From contig NW_020653770.1 in NCBI RefSeq assembly GCF_003589595.1, positions 2,587,614 through 2,651,613 on the forward strand: a DNA stretch of 64,000 nucleotides, in the 5' to 3' direction. A program made the position numbers and the translations under genes. The notes beneath the pieces are model-generated. The model saw only the letters and a program-made list of their open reading frames with translations, was not told the origin of the DNA and did not search any database. This document shows positions 21,955 to 31,927 of the stretch, piece after piece (positions within the stretch are counted from its first letter, which is position 1; each line of letters begins with the position of its first letter). Source of the DNA: Hyposmocoma kahamanoa. Lineage: Eukaryota; Arthropoda; Insecta; Lepidoptera; Cosmopterigidae.

Positions 21955-22200
21955 ACCTTGCCCAGTGTTACAGCTTTGTGCTTTTGCGGTTGAAACCCTG
22001 ACTCTCTGGGGGCCACAGGCGAAACCTCTGGCGAACGAGCTGTCGGATCGTCTCTTGGAAGCCTCCGGTGACCACAAGACTGGCAGCTATTTCCGCCAAG
22101 GAATAAGTTTAACCATTCAAAGAGGAAATGTTGTTAGTCTTCTGGGCACGTAGCCTCAGGGTACGGCCCTCGACGAAATGTTCTATTTCTAAACTTTTTT
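21955..22200 (+). pseudogene. LINE polyprotein C-terminal fragment
   Basis: About 65 codons before the stop: AFAVETLTLWGPQAKPLANE, LSDRLLEASGDHKTGSYF and ISLTIQRGNVVSLLGT. This is the common end of a class of insect LINE polyproteins (VETLGPWG, RL...TGD..AG..., AIQRGNAASVLGT). The non-coding end runs CCTCAGGGTACGGCCCTCGA then GAAATGTTCTATTT. The frame upstream to 21851 is open but not recognisable. It is a dead 5'-truncated copy. Confidence 0.7.
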
Positions 22201-22204
22201 TTTT

Positions 22205-22785
22205 TTTTTTTGTATCTAGCTGTTATAAGTAGGCTAAAGAATGTGCTAATTTGTTACCCGATAGTATGTGATGTACTTTAATCGTTTATTATATATTGTA
22301 TAATAATGTATGTATATAAACACTTTATTGTACAACAAACAAATTACATATTTTTAACAAAGAAATAGAACGTTATTGTACAAATGCGAGCTCATCCCCT
22401 AAAGTGATTTCTTCCAGCTAACCTTTGAATAATTGAAAGGAAAGTTGGCTCCTGAGTCGGCAATAAAATCTAATAAATCATTAAATTTAATTCTACATAC
22501 TAAGGATTTTATTATATCAAATGTATTAATACATATAAAATGTATAGTAAAATTAATGCATGAAATAAGACTATAAATAAATATGTGAAATTTAAACAAA
22601 TATTTTCTAAGCTCTAACATGAGGAGTCTGAATAATCCCAACATTTCAAAAGGACATCTCTAAAAGCCCGAACCGAAGGTGACTGTCTGACCTGGACTGG
22701 GAGAAGGTTCCACATACGAACAGAGTAGTAGATACTTTTACTTTTCCGAATTCTTGAGTTTTCGATGTTGCTGTAAATTAGTTAT
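22205..22785. other. no recognised feature
   Basis: Begins with a 20-base T-run region, then AT-rich DNA. No gene seen. Confidence 0.5.
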
Positions 22786-22789
22786 GATA

Positions 22790-22848
22790 TTTTTTTTGTT
22801 CTAAATTGCGTATATTTGGTCCTTCAAACAAACCAACGTTCTCACTTC
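22790..22848 (-). mobile_element. PLE terminus, 5'-truncated
   Basis: On the minus strand it begins AACGTTGGTTTGTTTG and continues into ATATACGCAATTTAGA. It lacks everything upstream of the GAAACGT core. The copy at 46482-46552 starts at the same base. Confidence 0.6.
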
Positions 22849-22877
22849 GGACAGCCCTGTACTCTCGTTTTCTGTCT

Positions 22878-22950
22878 GACATCCGTCCAAAACAATTACC
22901 ATCAAATAAGTAAAACTCTACCGAATTAAGACACATGATGCGAATGAGTC
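22878..22950 (+). repeat. Rep-D copy
   Basis: GACATCCGTCCAAAACAATT, ACCATCAAATAAGTAAAACT, then ACATGATGCGAATGAG. Confidence 0.65.
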
Positions 22951-22991
22951 TTCGTAATTGCCATTGTATTTTTAATTTTTTTATGTTTGGT

Positions 22992-23030
22992 ATTTAACAG
23001 TAATTGTTTTGGACGGATGTCTAATGAACG
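22992..23030 (-). repeat. Rep-D core, inverted partner
   Basis: In plus it reads TAACAGTAATTGTTTTGGAC and GGATGTCTAATG, the complement of the Rep-D core, 40 bp from the plus copy. Confidence 0.55.
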
Positions 23031-23034
23031 AGCT

Positions 23035-23985
23035 GGAAAAGCCTCGATTGTTTTAAAAAAAAAAACAAATATACAAATGATATAGATCCGAAAAAAAATT
23101 CTTTAATTTGAAAAATGTAGTTATGTCCATTTTTTTGTATCTTTTGCCATGATTCAAAGTTAACAAGATTCAATTTCATTTTTATATTGATTTTTTTTTT
23201 TGTACAAATCACAAATTTATTTTCAATATAATATTGCTACATATTATACAGTGAATAATAGAAAATTAAAAAAAAGTTAATAAATGAGTACTCACCGTGA
23301 ATATTTTCTTACAAAAAAAAACACCGGTACGGTAAAACTGTAAAAATTAAAAAAAAATCACAACACTATAATCACTGGCCGAAAGAAAATATCCTTAAAA
23401 AAACTCACATTCACACAGAAAACTTTTCAAAAATGGAATGCAACGTGATTGGTCGATGTATGGGAGGCGAATGTTCGCGTGCGGCGCGCAAGCAACGCTT
23501 TTAACCTCTTGGTAATGCTTTCACCACCCGGCTCGACCTTTGGTTACATACATTTAACACTTTTAAGGGGATCAATTTATTTTTGGCGTCGACTAGCATA
23601 TCGTGACCTAAGTTTAGGAAGCTGTTATATGTACTTGAGGGGTCGCTTTTTTAAGGTAGTGTTGTACAGATAGCTGCAGCCCAACTAGCATAAATTAATG
23701 AAGATGATTTCATTGGAGGCGTTGATTTATAATTGAATTACGTAATTGGATAAATGAAATTGACAAACTATTGTTTTTGTTAAACTCGACACTTACGTAT
23801 ACAAATTATATATGCTTAGGAAAGTTATAGATAGAGACTGGATTTTTCAATCATACGACCGTTATGTTGCTTCCTTATAAGATACGGTATAAGATTCTGC
23901 GCCAATTAGTGTGAACTCATTTTTATTACACAAAAAAAAATGTGTCAGAGCAATTGGTCGATTGAAGAGAACAGATAAACTGCAA
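23035..23985. other. no recognised gene; short GC-richer patch
   Basis: AT-rich with several homopolymers. The patch at 23440-23560 (GTGATTGGTCGATG, GTTCGCGTGCGGCGCGCAAG) is unusually GC-rich and holds an inverted CCAAT-type motif. I see no reading frame or repeat match that explains it. Confidence 0.4.
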
Positions 23986-23989
23986 ACCA

Positions 23990-24520
23990 TATTTTCCAGA
24001 TCTTCGACTTTATATTTACGTAACTGTAATGTCCTACGGGATTCTCATGTGGAGTAAAGCGACAGACACACATTTAGCAGCAGTAGAGCTCTGTGAAAGA
24101 GTTTGTCCAGGGAAGTACTGCCACCTTATCTATTTCTGCAGCCAAGCAATAATGTGAGCGTCGCTGCGATCCGGTTTGGAAGGGTAAGGTTGGTAGCGAA
24201 ATTACAAGCACATGGGACTTGACAGCTTGTGTCTCAGGGTGACGGACGCAGTGACAGTACCTCTAAGATCTGTGCTATTTTAAGCTCTGAGTGGCACTGC
24301 AACTGTTATGGATAATCGTGTCGCTTACTGACAGGCTCCCGACTTGTTCGTCCCGTCGCTTGGTGTTTAAAAAAAAACACAAACCATATTTGTATTGCAA
24401 AAACGAGCAATTCGTTCTGTGTGCGGTTTAGGTTCTCGGGTTTCTCGCAGATAAATGTTTAAAGCGACTGGTATCATGACTGTGGCATCACAGTACATTT
24501 ACTCCAATATTTTTGGGATT
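23990..24520 (+). pseudogene. jockey-like LINE RT fragment, split by Rep-A
   Basis: Before the insert the frame reads VTVMSYGILMWSKATDTHL. After it comes LQKRAIRSVCGLGSRVS, an in-frame stop, then GIMTVASQYIYSNIF. This is the thumb region of jockey/CR1-like LINE polyproteins (YGI..WG, LQKRAIR, ILT...YI). The Rep-A copy at 24076-24378 interrupts it between THL and LQKRAIR. The same segment recurs at 27645-27786. Confidence 0.75.
24076..24378 (+). mobile_element. Rep-A full-length copy
   Basis: Runs from AGCAGCAGTAGAGCTC to GTCGCTTGGTGTT plus an A-run, inserted in a LINE reading frame. This sets its length at about 300 bp and shows it is younger than the LINE copy. No clean TSD is visible. Confidence 0.85.
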
Positions 24521-24524
24521 TGCA

Positions 24525-24760
24525 AATGATTTTTAACCTAAAAACTAATCTAACCTAAAAAAAATCCCGCCCTGTATTATACCATACTCAAAAGTTCCCA
24601 TTATATTGGTAGCATTGTCTCTCTGGATGGCAATGGACACTTGCTGAACCAAGCCCGACTGTCTCTGAGTCGGCGACCCGACTCCTCGTGTCGATCGTGA
24701 CCGGTATGAAGTCGCACATCGGCTCAGAAGGCAAGGCAGAATATTAATTGTATTTTCTCA
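24525..24760. other. no recognised feature
   Basis: Includes a GC-richer stretch at about 24610-24730 (GTCTCTCTGGATGGCAATGG, CGGCGACCCGACTCC) with no recognised coding or repeat match. Confidence 0.4.
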
Positions 24761-24764
24761 AACA

Positions 24765-25432
24765 TGCTCGGAAATGTTTGCATTACTTTCAAAAAGCGAA
24801 CACGGAAAGTTTGTCATTTATAGACCATGCGACTTCTTTCCAACCAAAGCCAAGTAAGTATGAATATTCATTACTGTCCTCTTCTCTAAACTTTTAAATC
24901 TACCTACTAATAATGAATTAGGTAAACAGGCAAAAGAAAAACTCGTACCCAGTGTTCATAATTGCGAGAATTCAAAATACGTACCTGTACCTTAAAAGAG
25001 TTTTGGTGTTCTTTTGTTTTTTCATCTTTTTTGGATTTTGGTCTCAAAATGAGTGCTAGTGAGAAGAGCGATAACGAAAATACAGTAATAGATACACACT
25101 CAAACACATTTTCAGAAGTTCAGCAGACTAATAACTAGTATGCCTGAAAAAACAATAACTTTTTATTTTAGAAATTGTCCTAACACGTCAAATATTACTT
25201 TTAATGTTAATTAATATTTTTTTTTACTTTTTCTATTAAACATCTTCCTCTCTTTAGTTCTTTATTATTTCCTCACATTGTTGGAGAAAAAATCTATACA
25301 TGCCTCGGCGGGAACGGGGATTGCTTGACTCGTATTAATACAAGGCCTCGCTGTCGCTCGTCCTTGTAACTCATACTCGTCCTGCAATCCCTTACTTCCC
25401 GGCCTCTGCAATAATATACTATTTTATATAAT
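24765..25432 (+). repeat. Rep-R copy 1 with exon-like start
   Basis: A 670-bp unit also present, interrupted, at 52495-54075. Near its left end both copies hold an ATG frame reading MFALLSKSEHGKFVIY and about 10 more residues, followed directly by GTAAGTAT, a good 5' splice donor. Further on both have an ATG frame MSASEKS(D/E). The unit ends in a GC-rich inverted repeat. This could be the 5' part of an intron-containing transposon gene. I do not recognise the protein. Confidence 0.6.
25297..25421. repeat. GC-rich nested inverted repeat ending Rep-R
   Basis: GCCTCGGCGGGAACGGGGAT then TGC on the left faces GCAATCCCTTACTTCCCGGC then CTCTGC on the right. Inside, CGTATTAATACAAGG faces CCTTGTAACTCATACTCG. 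It could fold into a long hairpin in RNA or single-stranded DNA. Confidence 0.65.
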
Positions 25433-25434
25433 TT

Positions 25435-25890
25435 TATTTTGTTACAGCCTTTTTTTTCTTCTCTGCATTCTCATTAATTTTGCTAAGGCTGGGCTACCAC
25501 CGTTCTATCTAATCCGTAAGCAATATAAGATATAATAACATAGAGTCCTATTTACGAAATTGAAAGCATTGAGTACACAGTGTATCAGGTTAAATATGTT
25601 AATGTTCTACACAAACGACATGTAATGAAGGAGTAGCGAGCGACGTATAATCTTTTAACTGCATTGTTGGTTAACTATACGAAACCAATGGTTAAACATA
25701 CTTCTTACAACAAAAACTTAAACATTATAAATCACACACGAAACCAAACTCTGTTGTAACACAAAAATTATGGAATCGAGAAAACACGATTCGTTCTTAA
25801 TGCGTACGACAAAAGATGGCTGCTCACGAAAAACAGGGATAATTTTTTTGAGAATCGTTTTTTAATGGAATACTTTGGTGATGGTGCAAA
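25435..25890. other. no recognised feature
   Basis: AT-rich. No gene or repeat recognised. Confidence 0.5.
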
Positions 25891-25896
25891 CTATTA

Positions 25897-26075
25897 TGGG
25901 CACGCCTGTCCATAATAGTTGCAGTGCAACTCAGAGCTATAAATCGCAAAGATCTGAGGGGCACTGCCACTGCACCCGTCACCCTGAGACATATATTGAC
26001 AAGTCAAATGTGCCAGTAATTTCACCAGCACCCTAGCCCTTCAAAACCGAAAGTAATGCTGATATTACTTGACAG
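25897..26075 (-). mobile_element. Rep-A copy
   Basis: In plus: CACGCCTGTCCATAATAGTT, GGGGCACTGCCACTGC, GTGCCAGTAATTTCACCAGC, ending at AATGCTGATATTACTTG. Confidence 0.8.
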
Positions 26076-26455
26076 ATACTACACCCACAGTAAATACTCA
26101 CCTAATGGCGGTGACAGCCGCTTAGAGATTCTACAATTTATCAGAAATTTCATAACATTAAAAACCTAGTGGCACACCTAGTCTAATTCGTGACCAGTCA
26201 AAAATCTTTTAAGTCACTTTAACCAGTGCAAAACATAGTAACTATTTGACGCTTGCTAGTTTTAAAGTATTTAAAGTGCTACTACCTAGGTATTTAAATT
26301 AGAAATTACTTAGTGGATAGTGGATCTTTACTAATACTGAAAATCTTATTCGTTTTATTAGTCAAACATAATCAAACATTATACCAAATTTTCTAATGAA
26401 ATAACAAAACAAATTATCTAACTCTTTATCTTTACAAATTATCTAAATCACGTCA

Positions 26456-26598
26456 TCTTTATTTCACAGGCAAGCAAATTACATTTGAAATCGTCATATT
26501 AATTAAACTCTACTGTCCATTCGTAAGGCAGAGTCCCCTGGGAAGAATGAGCAAGAAACTCTAGGGGTTGCTCATATTTATTGTAAATGTTGAATGTG
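26456..26598 (-). mobile_element. LINE-K 3' end, left half of inverted pair
   Basis: In plus: GAATGAGCAAGAAACTCTAG then GGGTTGCTCATATTTATTGT, the complement of the family's 3' end. Confidence 0.7.
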
Positions 26599-26780
26599 TT
26601 CATATTTATTGTAAATGTTGAATGTGTAGAAATGTTAAATGTTATTTACAAAAGCAAACCCTAGACTTTCTTGCTCATTCTTCTCAGGAGAATCCGCCTT
26701 ACGAATGAGCGGTAGAGTTTAACCAACATGACGATGCTTACCTATGAAATAAAGATTATTTTGATTTTGAATAATAAAAA
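26599..26780 (+). mobile_element. LINE-K 3' end, right half of inverted pair
   Basis: CCCTAGACTTTCTTGCTCAT, TTCTCAGGAGAATCCGCCTT, then AAATAAAGATTATTTTGATT. It faces the minus copy head to head across a duplicated CATATTTATTGTAAATGTTG unit. Confidence 0.75.
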
Positions 26781-26784
26781 TTAC

Positions 26785-27640
26785 TGATGAATGAGAAGAA
26801 GTGCACATATAAAATCACTCGGTCGAGCCCGAAGTCGAACAGTCCTCCCGCACGAATATAAGAAAAAATGCAGGGAGATTCGCCATCCGGCGACATAATA
26901 TAAAACTACCTACATCTTATCCGAGCGCAAATTAATGAAAGATTTACGTTCTAAGGATGTGAAGATGCTTATATATTTACAAACACTAAGTTTTGTTATG
27001 GATCATCCGAAGAATGGCATACACTATGTTTCCCGAGAACTACATTTAGGTACTATTCAATTCTAGAAAGTATAGGCTTTTTTTACAGAAACGACATACC
27101 AATAAGGGTGACATCATCGCTTAATATGTGATAAAATTGAGGTCAAACGTACCTCTATTATTCACAAAAAATCACAATATGTGTTGATACACACAAATGA
27201 CATTAACGCATCTATTATATTTTCTGATGATGATTTATAGCGATGATGATGTAAGTGATACAACAAATCACAATACGGATACTGTTGAACACGAATAAAA
27301 TACAAAAATGAGTGATTCTAATTTTCTTTTTAGCACCTTAAAAGACATTGTATGAAATTATGATCGATGATAGGAAATGCCACTTCAAATTTATGTGCGT
27401 CATGTTGAAATAACCAATTACCTCATACACGATTATATGACCCTGTATGACCATTAGTGGACGCTGGGATGAGAAAGCGAAAAACGTATGCCAAAAGCGT
27501 AGCCGGTAGAGGTCTATTGTCTTTGTTTATCTCTATTCGAGACTGATATGATATGATATAATATATGAAAGATTTCGTCCAGGAAAATAGTACATATTGA
27601 CGGTGATAGAGGGTATCCCTCTCAAAGGTAGTTTATTGGT
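26785..27640. other. no recognised feature
   Basis: AT-rich. No gene seen. Confidence 0.5.
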
Positions 27641-27644
27641 TTAA

Positions 27645-27786
27645 TTCTAACATCTATCGGGTTTCTCTCAGATAAAAGCTTAAAGAGACTGGTATCACGA
27701 CTGTGGCATCACAGTACATTTACTCAAATATTTTGTATGCCCGTAAAAATATACATAATTTCATTGAGAAAGAAGATATCCATAAT
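27645..27786 (+). pseudogene. jockey-like LINE RT fragment cut by THAP-J
   Basis: RVSLR, a stop, then GITTVASQYIYSNILYARKN and IHNFIEKEDIHN, the same segment as at 24.4 kb. The frame is cut at DIHN by the THAP-J insertion. Confidence 0.7.
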
Positions 27787-28184
27787 CTTAGAATAATAAC
27801 GCATAGAAACCTAGTCCGCACACGCAAAGTGAGGCAAATTGAAGCGCGCCAAAAGGGCCTACACGAGCGGGCGGGCCTTCAGTGCTCAAGGTCAACTTGC
27901 ACCGCGAACAGATCAAGAATTTTAGCTAAAAATGACAAAATGTGCGGTAAATGAGTGTAAAAATACGTCAGACAAACATAAAATAGATACTAACATCACA
28001 TTCCACAAGGAAGAAACGCGTTTCAACTTGTATTTTTATATAAATATTCACTAAAACCGAAAATTAACCTACTACTAAAACTAGCCTACATTGCCTACAT
28101 AGCCTACGCGTGAATTTGATTTTTGCCTCACTTGTAACAGTTCGTTTGATATGAAACTATCATTCTATGCGTTATTATTCTAAG
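27787..28184 (+). mobile_element. THAP-J copy 1, 398-bp TIR element with 8-bp TSD
   Basis: The ends are inverted copies of CTTAGAATAATAACGCATAG followed by AA. It is flanked by perfect 8-bp direct repeats TCCATAAT (27779-27786 and 28185-28192). It encodes only a broken THAP domain start. THAP domains head P-element-type transposases, which also make 8-bp TSDs, so I read this as a non-autonomous P-superfamily element. A second copy lies inverted at 47529-47906. Confidence 0.9.
27932..28054 (+). pseudogene. truncated THAP-domain reading frame
   Basis: Forty codons: MTKCAVNECKN, then ITFHK and a divergent AT-rich tail to a stop. The C-x4-C pair followed about 20 residues later by FHK is the N-terminal half of a THAP zinc-finger (C-x2-4-C ... 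C-x2-H). The second Cys/His pair and the AVPTIF box are absent, so it cannot bind zinc normally. The same 40-codon frame is kept in the copy at 47.7 kb, including the stop position. Confidence 0.75.
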
Positions 28185-28192
28185 TCCATAAT

Positions 28193-28389
28193 ATTATTTT
28201 AGAAGTAAGCCCAAACTAAGATGCATGGAAAGACAAAAAGAGTCCAGATTCCACCCAATTATGATTCAAATTGTATTCTATAGCATTTACGTTTATTCGA
28301 AAATAGCAATTCCTAGAGTTCCTTGCTTGTTCTTCTCAGGGAGATCATCATAGTGAAAGAGCAATAGCTTAAAAATTGACGTTTTCAAG
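28193..28389 (+). mobile_element. LINE-K C-terminal codons and 3' end, cut by MITE-E
   Basis: Starts in the last ORF codons (TGGAAAGACAAAAAGAGTCC, the W-K-D-K-K-S-P block before the stop) and runs to GACGTTTTCAAG, where MITE-E copy 2 sits. It continues at 28674. Confidence 0.75.
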
Positions 28390-28673
28390 CATTGGCTTAC
28401 AATTATATGGACGTCGGGTCCGCGCTAAAAAGTGTCCGAACTTATAGGGCGTTAAAATCGTATACAGAGCGTCATTCACGCTTTAGTCTTCGTTTGTTCG
28501 ACTGACAGCGAAGCAAGCAAAATTAGACAGTACTGCGCTGACATTACAATTTAAATTCAACGTTTTAGCTTTTTCATATTCCTTTACATATCACTACGTT
28601 TAAATAGGTTGACTTGGGACTTTTTTTCGTGGTTTTTGTATTAGACCCGTCGTCCATTTATTTTAAGTCAATG
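28390..28673 (-). mobile_element. MITE-E copy 2
   Basis: Complete 284-bp copy in inverted orientation, with perfect 8-bp TSD TTTTCAAG at 28382-28389 and 28674-28681 inside LINE-K. Confidence 0.95.
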
Positions 28674-28735
28674 TTTTCAAGTGTAAAAATTTATCCTATG
28701 GAAAAATGATTATTGGCTTTTGACTGAGTACTGAT
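28674..28735 (+). mobile_element. LINE-K 3' end, continuation
   Basis: TTTTCAAGTGTAAAAATTTA then TCCTATGGAAAAATGATT resumes the LINE after the MITE. Confidence 0.7.
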
Positions 28736-28917
28736 ACTATATTTATTTCTGCCACCTTGGGATCACCTCAGTTCGTCTGGCGCGTCCTGGGTAACAATGG
28801 ACGTGTGTGTAATAAAGACGCGGTAGCAGCAACAACTTCTGAGCCACGGCTCGTGGAATTGGGCGCTACGGCGACGATGCGAGAGCAGCACAAACGTGAC
28901 AATATATGTACATTACA

Positions 28918-29202
28918 CATTGACTTACAAATAAATGGACGACGGGTCTAATACAAAAACCACGAAAAAAATGTCCCAAGTCAACCTTTTTAAACGTAGT
29001 GACATGTAAGGAATATGAAAAAGCTAAAACGTTGAATTTAAATTGTAATGTTTTCGCAGTACTGTCTAATTTTGCTTGCTTCGCTGTTAGTCGCACAAAC
29101 GAAGACTAAAGCGTGAATGACGCTCTGTATACGATTTTAACGCCCTATAAGTTCGGACACTTTTTAGCGCGGACCCGACGTCCATATAATTGTAAGGCAA
29201 TG
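28918..29202 (+). mobile_element. MITE-E copy 3
   Basis: Complete 285-bp copy with perfect 8-bp TSD ACATTACA (28910-28917 and 29203-29210). It is inverted relative to copy 2, with about 245 bp between them. Confidence 0.95.
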
Positions 29203-29214
29203 ACATTACACAGA

Positions 29215-29875
29215 ATAAATAGTAATAAAGATTTTGTATAATAACAAAATTACATAAACAAAATGCCAAATTATATTGTTAGAAACTTTAATACCTTATC
29301 GGAGATACAATCGCTAACAGACAGCCTACAGAAACTCTTTGTTCAATATCGAAACATACTACAAAAATTTTATTATTATATAATATGATTTACATACAGT
29401 TCAAATTGACTTAATCATAAAACTGACTACATAGAATACATAGTAATTACCTACTTATGTAAGTAACTTTGTATTTCAAAAATCATGGTTTTGTGTTATT
29501 ACCGATTTCTTCTTAAGTACATAACTGTGATTTTCACATTAAGCAACTTTATTTGTCAAGTTATGCAACTAAGTAAATATAGATCTCGGTCGGAAATAAA
29601 GACGCCCGCTACAAGTAACTAAGCCAAAGTAAGGTATCTGAAAAGATGTGTGTTTCGCTATGAGATAATATTAAGTAAGAGTCGGTAACCTCAGGCCGAA
29701 ATTAAATTTTTCCTGTACTAAAACGGTTCATTTTGCTTGGGCAAAATGGCAGGGACACTGGCTTTAAAAAAATAAAGCCATTTGAAAAATGTATATCGCA
29801 TGTTATATATGTTCTATTTAGTTCAGTTGACATTAAAAGAATGACAGAAAAAGAAATTGGTATATGTAAAGTACC
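29215..29875. other. no recognised feature
   Basis: AT-rich. A local inverted repeat lies at about 29745-29785 (GGCTTTA against TAAAGCC). No gene seen. Confidence 0.5.
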
Positions 29876-29879
29876 TATT

Positions 29880-30150
29880 GAATACAATACAATACAATAT
29901 GCTTTATTTCTCTAAATAAGGTTATAGTGACAGTGTATGAATACATTAAAAATACAATTATTAACTGCAAAAAATAAAAATAACAAATATCAAGTGCCTT
30001 AGTGACAGATGGAGTCTGTACTAGGTTGGAAACCTGTGTAAGAGATCACCAGGGTCACTCCCTCATTTAGTGTAAGAAAACGTGACATAAACTTAATACA
30101 AAAATACAAATAAAGTACAAAATAAAGCATAGGCTATCTAGTGCAAAAAT
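29880..30150 (-). mobile_element. probable LINE 3' end with short tandem tail
   Basis: On the minus strand it ends AAATAAAGCATATTGTATTG plus TATTGTATTC, a 5-bp tandem tail of the kind left by some LINEs. The upstream part has no clear coding content. Confidence 0.4.
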
Positions 30151-30225
30151 GTGTGTGCGTGCGTATGTGGGTGTATGTGTGCGGGTGTGTGCGTAAGTAC
30201 GTGCGTACATGTGTGTGTGTGTAAG
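30150..30225 (+). repeat. degenerate GT/GTGC microsatellite
   Basis: Alternating GT, GTGC and GTAT units ending in GTGTGTGTGTGTAAG. Confidence 0.85.
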
Positions 30226-30339
30226 TCCTCAATTTTACTATATATTTGTTACAAGTTAATTGATTCAACACTCTCACTGTTACGTGAAATCAACCAAAGC
30301 TATTTGAGATTGTATTGACTCTTTAGATAACTCTTTTTC

Positions 30340-30480
30340 TTCTCGAGCAGCTCAGTTGTGTAACAGACTCCCTTCCCACATACAAGACTAACCCCTCGAT
30401 CGCTTCCTTCAGGAAAAGGTTGATAGCGCACTTTCTCGTTTCTTATATGTCTTATATAATATGTGTATTGGTGTATATGT
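30340..30480 (+). pseudogene. LINE polyprotein C-terminus fragment
   Basis: Across two frames it gives RLPSHI and PSIASFRKRLIAHFL-like residues, the W(N/D).LP..IR...SL..FK..L end shared by several LINE clades. It has frameshifts and stops. Confidence 0.45.
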
Positions 30481-30790
30481 ACATTAACTATTTTATGTGT
30501 TTATGATACTTATTATAAGTGTTGGTATTTTTATGCGTTGGTATTTTTTTACTGATTTACTTATATCGGTTACGTTTATTATTTTTTTCCTTCTTCTCTC
30601 TTGTACCTTGGGTTGGCTGGAAAAGATCTCTTTTAGAAATCAAAGGCTCACCATTTCCGTAAAGAATACTTAAATTTCAATGAAGAATATGTAAAACTTT
30701 ATGTGACTGGCTTATTAGTGCTGTTACGTGGGATGATTTCCTTACTCGTTCTTCTCTATTTGACGAATTGCGAAAAGATAATTCAAAATA

Positions 30791-31927
30791 CGTGAGGCGC
30801 ACTTCAAGTTTCCGAAATGAATAAGAAAAAAATACTATAAGTGGTCATACATGAATTCATAATTTTTCAAAATATTCTCCGTTAGCGTTAACGCACTTTT
30901 TCATACGAATGAACCTATTTTGAAAACATTTATGCCACTCCTACGTGACAATCTCTGAAACGTATTTTATATTGCAGAGATTATCTTCGACAGCCTCTTC
31001 AGGTGATGAAAATCGTTGACCGCGTAACTGGTACTTAATTTTTTGGAAATAAATAAAAGTCACAAGGTCCCGGTCGGGCCTGTATGCGGGATGGCTCATA
31101 AGGTCGATGTTGTTCACCTTCAAAATTCATTTGTCTGTTTGGCCGTGTGAGAACTGGCATTATCGTGGTCCAAGATGATACGGCGTTTACGGCTATTTTT
31201 ACGGAGTTTGTCAATAATTTCCGGCAAACAAATGGTCGTGTGCCGATCGGATCGTAACTATAAATCCATGTTTTGTCACTTGTTACTATGTCCCACACCA
31301 AATTTGACGCCCCTTCATTGAATCCGGTAAGCATGGCATTGCACCAAGTGACGCGATCCGTTTTTTGAGCCTCAGTCAAATTATGTGGGATCCACCGAGA
31401 GCGCAGCTTTTTCACATCCGAATGTTTGTGTAGTACTGATTGTATTTGACTCATGCCTATGCCTAAACACGCCCGAATCTCATGGTATGTCACATGCCAG
31501 TCTGTTTTGATTATACGGCGCACAGTATCGATATTTTTGTTGTTCACAGCAGTGGACGGGCGACCATCACGAAATTCGTCACTGAAATTCACACGACCGC
31601 GTTTGAATTCTGCAAACCAGCTATAAATAGTCGTCTTGCATGGTGCTTCATCGCCAAAAGCAGTTTGAAGCCGAGGAAAGCTCCGCTGAGCTGTTAAATT
31701 ACACTTTAAGTCGTAAAAAAACATATTACGAAAATTTTCACGAGTCAAATCCATGGTGATGTAGACAACCAATTACTAAAATGACGTCACAATGTAAAAA
31801 CAAGTGACAGTCAGATGAAACAAACTGTATTCTCCAGCCAAAGAGTTCCATTTTCAAATGTTGTAATTACTTTTTAAATATTGTTTATGTAAGTGGCCAG
31901 TTCCGGAAACTTATAGTGCGCCCTAAG
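30791..31927 (-). mobile_element. second mariner element, internally deleted
   Basis: The 24-bp ends match with a few changes (AGGCGCACTTCAAGTTTCCG against GGGCGCACTATAAGTTTCCG) and are bounded by TA at 30789-30790 and 31928-31929. At 1137 bp it is about 150 bp shorter than a full mariner. It is a different family from the one at 17.5 kb. Confidence 0.9.
30857..31757 (-). pseudogene. mariner transposase, frameshifted and deleted
   Basis: Starts MDLTRENFRNMFFYDLKCN, then a helix-turn-helix region with IYSWFAEFKRG and GRPSTA, the linker WIPHNLTEAQK and the first catalytic region as IVTSDKTWIYSYDP (normally TGDE.W). Directly after YSYDP sequence is missing and the frame shifts. In the new frame RRIILDHDNASSHTA keeps the second Asp. 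Another shift gives HPAYRPDRD..., where the third-Asp region is scrambled. The C-terminus (KCFQNRFIRMKKC, then VNANGEYFEKL and a stop) is intact. At least three lesions make it non-functional. Confidence 0.9.
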
